DNA from: Solirubrobacteraceae bacterium
GTDB taxonomy: Bacteria; Actinomycetota; Thermoleophilia; Solirubrobacterales; Solirubrobacteraceae
Direction: 5' to 3'
NCBI GenBank assembly: GCA_025449845.1
Contig: JANWIP010000013.1
Location: 60,494-124,493 of the forward strand
DNA: 64,000 nucleotides
The notes under the pieces were generated by a model. The model did no database searches. It had not been told where the DNA came from and was given only the letters and a program-made list of their open reading frames with translations. The position numbers were made by a program, and so were the translations under genes. Within the stretch, counting starts at the first letter, position 1; each line of letters opens with the position of its first letter. This document shows positions 1 through 7,097 of this stretch, piece by piece.

Positions 1-1
1 G

Positions 2-877
2 AAGGCCAAGAGCTTTGAGAACGTCGTCAAGGCCGGGCGTACGCATCTGATGGACGCCGTGCCCGTCACGCTCGGGCAGGAGTTCGCCGGCTACGCCGCG
101 CAGATGGCGCTCGGGCAGGAGCGCGTGCAGGCCGCGCTCGTGCACGTCGGGCAGATCCCGCTCGGAGGGACCGCCACGGGGACCGGCCTGAATACGCATC
201 CGCGCTTCGCCGAGAAGGTGCGCGCGCGCCTGAAGAAGGAATCGGGACTCAAGCAGATCGCGCCGCCGCTCGATCCGTTCGAGGCGCAGGCCAACCGCGA
301 TGCGCTGGTTGAGCTGTCGGGGGCTGTGAAGGTGGTCGCCGTGTCCTTGACCAAGATCGCCGGCGATCTCGCGTTGATGGGCTCGGGCCCACGCGCCGGC
401 ATTGGCGAGCTGTTCCTGCCCGAGTTGCAGAAGGGGTCTTCGATCATGCCTGGCAAGGTCAATCCGGTTATGCCCGAGGTGATGCTGCAGGTGTGTGCGC
501 AGGTCATTGGCAATGACACCGCCATCACCGTCGCGGGCATGCAGGGGCAGTTCGAGCTCAATGTGCGCATCCCCTTGATCGCGCGCAACCTCTTGCAGTC
601 ACTGCACTTGCTGTCAAGCGCCTCGCGTGCGCTGGCCGAGAAGTGCGTCGATGGGCTGCGCGCCAACCGGGCCGGCACCGACGCCTCGGCGGGGGCCACG
701 CTTGCAGTCGCCACCGCTCTCAACGGGGCCATCGGCTACGACCTCGGCGCCGCGATCGTCAAGAAGGCCACCGACTCCGGTCGGCCTCTGCGCGAGATCG
801 CTCTGGAGGAAGGGGTCGACGCTAAGTTGTATGACGAGACGATCGATCTGCGGCGCATCGCTAGGGGCAATGCCTGA
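2..877 (+). CDS. fumC: Fumarate hydratase class II, C-terminal part
   Basis: This is the last 291 residues of a class II fumarase, the cytosolic TCA-cycle enzyme that interconverts fumarate and L-malate. The gene is cut by the left edge of the window; the open frame runs from base 2. Seen: the conserved GRTHLMDAVPVTLGQEF stretch at fragment residues 12-28, a TGTGLN loop, and the superfamily signature GSSIMPGKVNPVMPE at about 145-159, which carries the catalytic serine loop. Full-length enzymes have about 460 residues, so roughly the N-terminal third is missing. It ends in TGA and is convergent with the helicase gene. The family call is secure; only the start is outside the window. Confidence 0.95.
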   Translation, partial: KAKSFENVVKAGRTHLMDAVPVTLGQEFAGYAAQMALGQERVQAALVHVGQIPLGGTATGTGLNTHPRFAEKVRARLKKESGLKQIAPPLDPFEAQANRDALVELSGAVKVVAVSLTKIAGDLALMGSGPRAGIGELFLPELQKGSSIMPGKVNPVMPEVMLQVCAQVIGNDTAITVAGMQGQFELNVRIPLIARNLLQSLHLLSSASRALAEKCVDGLRANRAGTDASAGATLAVATALNGAIGYDLGAAIVKKATDSGRPLREIALEEGVDAKLYDETIDLRRIARGNA

Positions 878-922
878 GGCGCGAATCTAAAGAGGGGGTG
901 TGGGTACCATATTTTCAAAGTT

Positions 923-990
923 TGAGCACAATGGTATATACGTCGTATAGACCATTGTTACCAAAAAGAAAAAAGACACCCCCCAACCTC
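923..990. repeat. Palindromic element R1
   Basis: Positions 928-958 form an imperfect palindrome: arms ACAATGGTATATAC and GTATAGACCATTGT around a GTC loop, one mismatch in 14. It is followed by an A-rich run and then ACACCCCCC to about 990. The same layout, with conserved GAGCAC before it and an A-run plus GACACCCC after it, recurs at 5641-5706. It fills the 118-bp gap between convergent fumC and the helicase gene. Read on the minus strand, the stretch just after the helicase stop has AAAGAC paired with GTCTTT before a T-run, so that part may also terminate helicase transcription. Function of the palindrome is unknown. Confidence 0.6.
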
Positions 991-995
991 CGTCT

Positions 996-3410
996 TTAGA
1001 AAACTAGCCGACCACTAGCAGCAGCAGCAGTGGCGGCGGGCGCCAGCATCTCCGTCAGCATCATCCCGGCGCCTGGCTTGGAAAGCGGTTCGTTGAGGTT
1101 GCCGCACTTGGGTGACTGCACGCACGAGGGGCAGCCGCCCGCGTTCGTGCAGGGGCACTCGCTGATCAGACCGTGGGCGTCGCGGCACAGCTCCTCAAAG
1201 CGCGCGAACGCAGTGCGCGTGATGCCAACGCCGCCGGGGTGCCCGTCGTAGATGAAGATCGTCGGACCTTGCGTCTGGGGATGCAGGTTGGTGGACAGGC
1301 CGCCGATGTCCCAGCGATCGCACATCGCCAGCAGCGGCAGCACCGCGATCTGCGCGTGCTCGGCCGCGTGCAGCGTGCCGAGCAGTTTCTCCATCGAGAC
1401 CATCTCCGCCAGTGCTTGTGCGTCCAGCTCGTACCACAGCGCCTGCGTCGTAAAGCTCGTCGTGGGGAGGTCCAGGGTGACGAGGTCGACCTGCTTGTGG
1501 TCGCTGACGCGCACGCGCTGGTAGGCGAGCACCGTCTCAGTCACGCTCACCTGGCCGAAGGACAGCTTGACGCCGAGCGCCTCGCGGCGGTCGAGCAGGC
1601 GCTCGATGGTGGTGTCGGTCTCGCGCTTGGGTCGTGTGTACCAGTCGCCGTCAAAGGGCTTCACCAGCGCCTGGCGCTGTGCGATGTCGAGCGTCTGCAC
1701 CTCATAGGAGCGACCCTGGTGGTGGTAGATGGCGCCCTGGTGCACCGTGGAGTGCGCGCGCGCCGCCTCGGTGCTGCCCAACAGCTCGCCACTTGCGATG
1801 TTGACGATCGCGAAGCTATCGGGGGAGGCCGAGCGCAGCGATACGCGTGCCGGGGGGTAGTCGCCGGCATTGCGCGGGACATACAACGCCCCGCCCCCGC
1901 TGCCGCCTACCCCGCCGGAGCGGCTGCCGGCGCCAGCACTCGCTCCGCGGCTGGCGCGTTTGCGCAGCTCGCCGGTGCTGACCAGCGTCTCGGCATAAGC
2001 CTCCCAGCGCGGCCCCAGGATCTGGGCATCCTCACTCGACAGCGGAGCCTCGAAAGAGGCGCACAGCAGGTGGGCCATGTGGATCTCGGGGCTCTCGTGG
2101 TCGAGAATGGCGGCCTCCACGGGACGTTCCAGGAAGTCCTCGGGGTGGCGACAGAAGAACTGATCGAGCGCGTCCTCGCCGGCCACGTACATCGCCAGAC
2201 CTCGCCCGCGCCGCCCGGCGCGGCCCCACATCTGGCGCAGCGAGGCGACGGTGCCGGGGAAGGTCACCACCACGCAGGCATCCAGCTCGCCGATGTCGAT
2301 GCCCAGCTCAAGCGCGTCGGTGGTGATCACCGCGCGCAGCTCCCCGCGCGTGAGGCGTCCCTCAAGCTCGCGGCGCTGCTGGGGGGTGTAGCCGGCGCGG
2401 TAGGGCTCCACCAGCGCCGCCAGCTCGGGCTGCGAGGAGCCCTCCAGTTCCTGCTTGACCAGGCGGCTCAACAGCTCAACGCCCTTGCGCGACTTCATGA
2501 AGCAGATCGCCCGCGCGCCGCCGCTCACGAGCGCCGCCAGCAGCTCGCCGGCCTCTCCCAGCGCGGAGCGCCGCGCGCCCAGCTTCTCGTCGGTCAGCGG
2601 CGGGTTCCACACGGCGATGCGCCGATTCGGCGCGGGCGAGCCGTCCTCGTCGATCAGCTCTATGTCCTCCAGGCCCGTGAGGCGCTCGGCCAGCTCCACC
2701 GGGTTGGCGACCGTGGCCGAGGTCAGCAGGAAGCGTGGCTCGGTGCCGTAGCCCGAGGCGATGCGGCGCAGGCGGCGCAGCACGTTGGCCACGTGCGAGC
2801 CGAACACGCCGCGGTAGACGTGCGCCTCATCGATCACCACCACCGCCAGGTTGGCCCACAGCTCGGCCCACGCCTGGTGGTTGGGGAGGATGCCCACGTG
2901 CAGCATGTCCGGGTTGGTCAGCACCACGTTGGCCCGGCGGCGGATGTCCTTGCGCGTCTCGCGCGGGGTATCGCCGTCGTAGATCGCCGGGCGCACGCGC
3001 TCGTGTAGACCGAATGCGTTCAAGGCCCGCGCCTGATCCTGTGCGAGCGCCTTGGTCGGATAGAGGTACAGCGCCCGCGCCTTGGGGTCGCGGCAGAGCA
3101 CGTCCAGGGTCGGCAGGTTGAAGCACAGCGACTTGCCCGAGGCAGTCCCCGTGGTGACGATCGTCGGCCCCGCCCAAGCGGCGTGCAGCGCCTGCGCCTG
3201 GTGGGAGTAGAGCTGCTCGATGCCCATCCGCTGCAGCGCTTCGAGCACCTGGGGATGCAGCTCCTCGGGTGGCTCCACGAGCGTCGCATTACTGGGGCGG
3301 GTGGGTCCCGGGTGGGTGGGTCTCCATATCCCCTCGTGCACCAGCCGTCCGTCCTGGGCGCCGGCCTCTAGCAGCGCGCTCCAGGGCTCCTGCGTTCGCT
3401 CGATCGCCAT
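996..3410 (-). CDS. DEAD/DEAH-box helicase with Zn-binding DUF1998 end (MrfA/Hrq1 type)
   Basis: Predicted ATP-dependent superfamily 2 helicase of 804 residues. Seen: Walker A GTASGKS near residue 87-93, DEAH in VVVIDEAHVYRG near 185, motif III SAT, and motif VI QMWGRAGRRGRG. The C-terminal part has a four-cysteine cluster (CPC, GGCPSC, PKCGN), as in the DUF1998 domain of MrfA and Hrq1. Relatives in Bacillus act in excision of mitomycin DNA damage; that role here is inference from the family. I chose ATG at 3410 because the open frame upstream is an Arg/Pro-rich antisense read-through of gpgS without homologous character. It is divergent from gpgS, with only about 20 bp between starts. Confidence 0.88.
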   Translation of the reverse strand: MAIERTQEPWSALLEAGAQDGRLVHEGIWRPTHPGPTRPSNATLVEPPEELHPQVLEALQRMGIEQLYSHQAQALHAAWAGPTIVTTGTASGKSLCFNLPTLDVLCRDPKARALYLYPTKALAQDQARALNAFGLHERVRPAIYDGDTPRETRKDIRRRANVVLTNPDMLHVGILPNHQAWAELWANLAVVVIDEAHVYRGVFGSHVANVLRRLRRIASGYGTEPRFLLTSATVANPVELAERLTGLEDIELIDEDGSPAPNRRIAVWNPPLTDEKLGARRSALGEAGELLAALVSGGARAICFMKSRKGVELLSRLVKQELEGSSQPELAALVEPYRAGYTPQQRRELEGRLTRGELRAVITTDALELGIDIGELDACVVVTFPGTVASLRQMWGRAGRRGRGLAMYVAGEDALDQFFCRHPEDFLERPVEAAILDHESPEIHMAHLLCASFEAPLSSEDAQILGPRWEAYAETLVSTGELRKRASRGASAGAGSRSGGVGGSGGGALYVPRNAGDYPPARVSLRSASPDSFAIVNIASGELLGSTEAARAHSTVHQGAIYHHQGRSYEVQTLDIAQRQALVKPFDGDWYTRPKRETDTTIERLLDRREALGVKLSFGQVSVTETVLAYQRVRVSDHKQVDLVTLDLPTTSFTTQALWYELDAQALAEMVSMEKLLGTLHAAEHAQIAVLPLLAMCDRWDIGGLSTNLHPQTQGPTIFIYDGHPGGVGITRTAFARFEELCRDAHGLISECPCTNAGGCPSCVQSPKCGNLNEPLSKPGAGMMLTEMLAPAATAAAASGRLVF

Positions 3411-3430
3411 GGATTGCGATAGTAGAGGCG

Positions 3431-4321
3431 ATGCCCGCCACCGCCGCCGAGCGCTGGGCGAAAGCCCGCACCTTCCACCATTCCGCGTATCCCGCCGAGC
3501 GCATCGCCCGCGAGCGGGGGGAGCGCGGCATCTCGGTGTGCCTACCGGCGCGCGAGTGTGCCGAGACCGTCGCGCAGGTCGTGGGCGCGCTGGTGGGGCT
3601 GCGGGAGGCAGGCGCGATCGACGAGGTGGTGGTGATCGACGCGGCGTCGCTTGATGGCACCGCCGCGCTGGCGCAAGACGCCGGGGCGCTCGTGTATCAG
3701 GAGGCCGAGCTGCTGAGCGAATTCGGCCCGGTGCAGGGCAAGGGCGATGCGATGTGGCGCGCGCTGAGCGTCCTGCGGGGTGAGCTTGTGTGTTTCCTGG
3801 ACGCGGACACCCAAAATTTCTCACCCCACTTCGCCACGGGCGTGCTGGGACCGTTGGTATGTGAGCCGGAGGTGTCGTTCGTCAAGGGCTTCTACCGCCG
3901 CCCCTTTCAGCACGAGGGCGTGTCGCTGCCCGAGGGGGGAGGGCGCGTCAACCATCTCGTGGCGCGCCCTGCGCTGGCGCTGTTCTACCCCGAGCTGGCA
4001 GCAGTGCGCCAGCCGCTGGCCGGTGAGGTGGGCGCGCGACGCGAGCTGTTTGAAAAGCTCCCCTTCACAACTGGCTACGGAGTGGAGATCGGCATGCTGC
4101 TGGACGCCTGGCATTTGTTGGGAGGGGATGGGGTCGCGCAGGTCGATTTAGAGGAGCACACCAACAGCCATCAGCTGCTGTCCTCGCTTGCCTCGATGGC
4201 GCAGACCGTGCTTGCCACCGTGGCCATACGTTTGCAGCGGGAAGGGCGCCTCGCGCAGGGCGAGTTGGCGGCGGAGCCGCTGGTTGAGCGCCCGCCGCTT
4301 GAGAGCGTGATCACACGATGA
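3431..4321 (+). CDS. gpgS: Glucosyl-3-phosphoglycerate synthase
   Basis: GT81-family, GT-A-fold glycosyltransferase of 296 residues. The family transfers glucose from a nucleotide sugar to 3-phosphoglycerate, the first step to glucosylglycerate, a compatible solute and the primer of methylglucose lipopolysaccharide. Seen: an N-terminal SVCLPAREC strand, DAASLDGTA, the metal-binding DxD in FLDADTQNF, the acceptor region VKGFYRRPF, and a C-terminal HTNSHQ segment typical of GpgS. ATG 3431 is the first start with family-like sequence; the upstream in-frame extension overlaps the divergent helicase. It ends in an ATGA overlap leading through two mini-frames into the phosphatase gene, so the two are probably co-translated. 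Confidence 0.87.
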   Translation: MPATAAERWAKARTFHHSAYPAERIARERGERGISVCLPARECAETVAQVVGALVGLREAGAIDEVVVIDAASLDGTAALAQDAGALVYQEAELLSEFGPVQGKGDAMWRALSVLRGELVCFLDADTQNFSPHFATGVLGPLVCEPEVSFVKGFYRRPFQHEGVSLPEGGGRVNHLVARPALALFYPELAAVRQPLAGEVGARRELFEKLPFTTGYGVEIGMLLDAWHLLGGDGVAQVDLEEHTNSHQLLSSLASMAQTVLATVAIRLQREGRLAQGELAAEPLVERPPLESVITR

Positions 4322-4409
4322 GATCGAGTTGCCCGTATCTGTGGCATCGAAGGCGGCCACAATGACGATGCGTTGTCCGTATCAGTGGCGCCGAAGGCGG
4401 CCGCGATGA
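4318..4409 (+). repeat. Tandem stop/start junction repeat, period 44
   Basis: Two roughly 44-bp copies lie between gpgS and the phosphatase gene. ATGA overlaps fall at 4318, 4362 and 4406. From the first ATG the frame reads MRSSCPYLWHRRRPQ then stops; from the second it reads MTMRCPYQWRRRRPR then stops; the third is the true start, MSMRCLYLDLDG. The second mini-frame therefore copies the N-terminus of the downstream gene. A period of 44 is 2 modulo 3, so every mini-frame stops exactly on the next start. Confidence 0.85.
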
Positions 4410-5218
4410 GCATGCGCTGTCTCTACTTGGACCTCGACGGCACCCTTCTGGGCCGCGGCGCCTCGCTGCTGCATGACGGCGACGGCGAGGTGTCGATCGC
4501 GGGGGTGCGCGCCGTACAGGCCTGTCTGCGCGCGAACGTGGAGGTCGTGCTGATGTCCGGCCGCCGCCGCGCGCAGCTGGCCGAGGATGCGCGGCTGCTG
4601 GGCCAGAGCACCTACATCTACGAGGCGGGCGCCTGCGTGGTCCTGGAGGGGGAGGAGCACTGGCTGACGGGAGAGCTGCTGCCGGGCGAGTTGACGATCG
4701 CCCAGCAGATCGAGAGCTCCGGCGCTCCCATGCTGCTGCTGGAGCGCTACGCGGGACGCCTGGAGTACCACGAGCCGTGGCACACGGAGCGAGAGGTGTC
4801 CCACCTTTTCCGCGGGCTGGTGGACGCAGGGGAGGTGGACCAGGTGCTGGCCGAGCACGGCCACGGCGACCTGCGACTGGTGGACAACGGCGTCGTCAAC
4901 CGCCGCTCAGCGGCGCTGGCGGAGCTCGATCATGTGCGCGGCTATCACCTCGTGCCCGCTGCTGCCTCAAAGGCCAACGCGGTGGCCTTCCATCGCCAGG
5001 CGCGCGGTCTGGCGCGCGAGGAGACCTTCGCGGTGGGCGACTCGCGCGAGGATCTGGCTTGTGCCGAGCACGTGCAGACGTTCTGGCTGGTCGCCAATGC
5101 CGTGCAGCGCGACCCGAGCATGCGCGCGGCAGCGGCCGTCTTTGACAATGTGCAGATCGCGCAGGACGGCCACGGGGCCGGGGTCTACGAGGCGGTTGTT
5201 CAGACGCTCATCAGCTGA
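4406..5218 (+). CDS. HAD-superfamily (IIB) phosphatase, likely glucosyl-3-phosphoglycerate phosphatase
   Basis: HAD hydrolase of 270 residues. Motif I is LDLDGTLLG, with the nucleophilic aspartate near residue 9. Motif II is LMSGRRR, motif III the lysine in AASKANAV, and motif IV VGDSREDLACA. The insertion of the cap between motifs II and III resembles the Cof/MpgP (HAD-IIB) group. Position directly after gpgS suggests that it removes the phosphate of glucosyl-3-phosphoglycerate to give glucosylglycerate; that substrate is inferred from context. The start at 4406 is the third of a series of ATGA overlaps; 4412 is an alternative. The last codons lie in a 15-bp duplication shared with the convergent antitoxin gene. 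Confidence 0.75.
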   Translation: MSMRCLYLDLDGTLLGRGASLLHDGDGEVSIAGVRAVQACLRANVEVVLMSGRRRAQLAEDARLLGQSTYIYEAGACVVLEGEEHWLTGELLPGELTIAQQIESSGAPMLLLERYAGRLEYHEPWHTEREVSHLFRGLVDAGEVDQVLAEHGHGDLRLVDNGVVNRRSAALAELDHVRGYHLVPAAASKANAVAFHRQARGLAREETFAVGDSREDLACAEHVQTFWLVANAVQRDPSMRAAAAVFDNVQIAQDGHGAGVYEAVVQTLIS

Positions 5219-5235
5219 TCGCTCATGAGCTGATG
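5206..5235. repeat. 15-bp tandem duplication at convergent gene ends
   Basis: GCTCATCAGCTGATC at 5206-5220 is followed by GCTCATGAGCTGATG at 5221-5235. The first copy holds the TGA of the HAD gene (5216-5218). The second holds the TGA of the minus-strand antitoxin gene (5223-5225). Both convergent stops therefore sit in one duplicated segment. The period is a multiple of 3, unlike the arrays at coupled junctions. Confidence 0.75.
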
Positions 5236-5528
5236 ATTCCTGCGCGCTTCTCCTCCTCGTAGAGGCGCTCCACCACGAACTCCTTCAGCAATGTCTGGTA
5301 GCCGGTGTTGTGCAGGGCGGCCAGCGTCTTCAGGCGCTTGAGGGTGAACTGATCGAAGCGCACAGCGATCGGAGTAGTACGGCTGGTGCGCACCGTGTGC
5401 TGCATGCGCATGATCTTCTCGCGTCTGCTCTCCTGCTCGAAGAACTCATCGGCGTCATTGGTGACGCCCTGAAGAGCAAGGAAGGCGTCGCTCTCCCGAC
5501 TCGCGCGCTTGGAAGGCTTGGGGGGCAT
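5223..5528 (-). CDS. CopG/BrnA-like ribbon-helix-helix antitoxin, apparently orphan
   Basis: Small protein of 101 residues. The C-terminal half (TPIAVRFDQFTLKRLKTLAALHNTGYQTLLKEFVVERL) looks like a CopG-antitoxin ribbon-helix-helix fold: a beta strand around PIAVRF, then two helices with the GYQTLL turn typical of BrnA-like proteins. The basic N-terminal half is variable. A strong ribosome site, AAAGGAG, lies 7 bases before ATG 5528. Such proteins are normally encoded beside a toxin (BrnT or a related RNase), but I find no credible toxin gene on either side. The upstream DNA instead holds palindromic element R2, which could be its operator. It may be a remnant or a solitary regulator. Confidence 0.6.
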   Translation of the reverse strand: MPPKPSKRASRESDAFLALQGVTNDADEFFEQESRREKIMRMQHTVRTSRTTPIAVRFDQFTLKRLKTLAALHNTGYQTLLKEFVVERLYEEEKRAGIISS

Positions 5529-5552
5529 GCAGTAGCTCCTTTGTGGCTCGAG

Positions 5553-5573
5553 GTCCCCGTGGCATGTGGGGAC
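5553..5573 (+). terminator. GC hairpin followed by T-run
   Basis: GTCCCC and GGGGAC form a 6-bp stem with a 9-base loop, followed on the plus strand by TCTTTTTTT. This is the form of a rho-independent terminator for plus-strand transcripts. On the minus strand the same hairpin lies in the leader of the antitoxin gene, 25-45 bases before its start, and could act in regulation there. Confidence 0.4.
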
Positions 5574-5587
5574 TCTTTTTTCGTGCG

Positions 5588-5706
5588 TTGAGCGCGATGG
5601 TATTTACCGCGCGGTTAAGGGAGGCTTCTTTTTTTTGGATGAGCACTATGGTCTCTACAAGGCATATACCATAGTACACAAAGAAAAAAAGAGACACCCC
5701 TCTCAC
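5588..5706. repeat. Palindromic element R2 with an extra half-copy
   Basis: Positions 5645-5675 form a palindrome: ACTATGGT and ACCATAGT at the outside, less perfect inside. GAGCAC precedes it; an A-run and GACACCCC follow. The layout matches R1 at 923-990. The outer arms differ from R1 by one base on each side (ACAATGGT/ACCATTGT), and the change is compensatory. A third, half copy (TTGAGC, 4 bases, ATGGTATTTAC) begins at 5588. The element lies upstream of the antitoxin gene and downstream of gpsA. The 315-bp gap 5529-5843 holds this, the hairpin at 5553 and the 35-bp repeats; I see no credible gene in it. Confidence 0.6.
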
Positions 5707-5751
5707 CCTCCTTTATGTTCAATGCACTGCCTCGGGGACCGTCATCCCGCC

Positions 5752-5856
5752 TGGCCGATCATTGCCTCGGGCCGTCATTCTGCCTTTGGCCGATCATTGC
5801 TTCGGGCCGTCATTCTGCCTTTGGCCGATCACTGCCTCGGCCGTCACCCTGCTCTT
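5752..5856 (-). repeat. 35-bp tandem repeats over the 3' end of gpsA
   Basis: Three clear copies start at 5752, 5787 and 5822, and a diverged copy occupies 5721-5751. The copy at 5822 includes the TGA of gpsA (5844-5846). On the minus strand each later copy contains ATGACGGCCCGA and GCAATGATCGG, so it carries ATGA sites. One mini-frame reads MTARSNDRPKAE and stops on the next ATGA. The copy nearest gpsA is one base shorter (34). A period of 35 is 2 modulo 3. No coupled gene now follows on that strand. Confidence 0.75.
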
Positions 5857-7025
5857 CGGCCGCCTGCCAGAAGTCCTTTCGCCCGTCGCCACACTCGACG
5901 CCCAAGCCCGGGCTTGGGTCGACGCCAGCGAGCCGGAGGCGGAACGGTGGCACGCACCAGCGCCACCCACTCCTGCAATGGCAACTCGCCAGCAATGAGC
6001 CGCGCCAGAGCGGTAGTCACCGGTGCTTGCACGCCCGCATCTCCCAGTGCCTGGGCCAGCAGCGGGACCGTCTGCAACGCCTCAACCGCCTGGCCGATGC
6101 GCTCCGGTATCTCCGTCGCCTGCACCCCTGCTGCCAGCAGCTCACCCGCGCGGCGATTGCGACTCTCGCGCGCGAGCGCGGTGGCGACGAGGTCGCCGGC
6201 GCCTGCCAGGCCAATCATCGACTCCGGCCGCGCCCCCATCTGCTCGGCATAGCGCCAGACCTCGGCGAAGATGTGGCCGGCGGCGGCCCCCGCCGCGTTG
6301 AGGCCTTGCGCCTCCGTGGCCCCGGCAGCGAGCGCGGCCGCGTTCTTGGCGGCACCGGCAAGCTCCACGCCGACCGGGTCGTTGGACTGCTCGCATACCA
6401 CTCCCGCGCGGGTGAACATCTGCGCGAGCTGGCCAGCCAACTGCTCGTCGCTTGAGGCCGCCACCAGCGCTGCACCGGCATGCACCATCTCCTGCGCGTG
6501 TGCCGGCCCGCCGAGGCAAGCCACGCGAGTGGCGCTGAAGGTGGCGCTGAGCATCGCTGTCGGGGGAGTGCCGTGTGGTGGGACGAGGCCTTTGGCCACC
6601 GATACCACCGCGGCGCGAGAGCCCAGCCCCGACTCGCGCAGCCCGGAGATGACCTCGTCCAGCCCGTGCGAAGGCACCGCCAGGAAGACGTAGTCCGCGC
6701 GCGCCACCCCAGCCGTGACCGGCTCGATGCGCAACTGTGCCGGCAGCTCCACGCCGGGGAGGTAGGTGCTGTTCTCGTGCTCGGCCTGCAGCCGCTGGGC
6801 CTGCTCGGGCGTGCGCGCCTGCAATGTGGTGCGCAGACCTCCGCGAGCCAGCAGCACCGCCAGGGCGGTGCCAAAGGAGCCGGCGCCGATGACAGTGGCC
6901 CGCCGGGCTCCGGGGGTGGGCAGCGAGCGTGCACGCGCGATCCGCGCCGCCGGCGTTGCGGGGGTCGGGTCGACAGCGTCGGCTGGCGCGGGCACGGAAC
7001 GCGCTGTAGGCTCGGACTCGGTCAT
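5844..7025 (-). CDS. gpsA: NAD(P)-dependent glycerol-3-phosphate dehydrogenase
   Basis: Cytosolic enzyme of 393 residues that reduces dihydroxyacetone phosphate to sn-glycerol 3-phosphate for phospholipid synthesis. Seen: the Rossmann nucleotide-binding motif VIGAGSFGTALAVLLARGG near residue 45-63, the region NSTYLPGVELP, and the C-terminal-domain lysine in ELAGAAKNAAALAAG. The family usually has about 330-340 residues. The extra length is a low-complexity Ala/Pro-rich N-terminus of about 43 residues and a basic tail (PGLGRRVWRRAKGLL). ATG 7025 has no obvious ribosome site; a later start is possible but would have to lie just before the Rossmann motif. The 3' end is tandemly repeated. Confidence 0.9.
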   Translation of the reverse strand: MTESEPTARSVPAPADAVDPTPATPAARIARARSLPTPGARRATVIGAGSFGTALAVLLARGGLRTTLQARTPEQAQRLQAEHENSTYLPGVELPAQLRIEPVTAGVARADYVFLAVPSHGLDEVISGLRESGLGSRAAVVSVAKGLVPPHGTPPTAMLSATFSATRVACLGGPAHAQEMVHAGAALVAASSDEQLAGQLAQMFTRAGVVCEQSNDPVGVELAGAAKNAAALAAGATEAQGLNAAGAAAGHIFAEVWRYAEQMGARPESMIGLAGAGDLVATALARESRNRRAGELLAAGVQATEIPERIGQAVEALQTVPLLAQALGDAGVQAPVTTALARLIAGELPLQEWVALVRATVPPPARWRRPKPGLGRRVWRRAKGLLAGGRRAG

Positions 7026-7097
7026 TGCGATGAGCGAGCCTAGCGACAGGAGTCCACGTCAAAGCATCCCGTCTGTTCTCGGAGGGAGACGGCGCCT

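Noticed and set aside
1173..3008. Long open frame of 611 codons on the plus strand
   Set aside because: It is antisense to the helicase gene, of low complexity without any family motif; long antisense frames are expected in GC-rich DNA.
3411..3824. N-terminal extension of the helicase frame
   Set aside because: It is an Arg/Pro/Ala-rich read-through antisense to gpgS, without homology character; ATG 3410 gives the normal family start.
5455..5706. Possible toxin gene upstream of the CopG-like antitoxin (frame of 83 codons)
   Set aside because: It runs through the palindrome and overlaps the antitoxin gene in another frame, has no RNase-like motif, and its ribosome site is too close to the first GTG.
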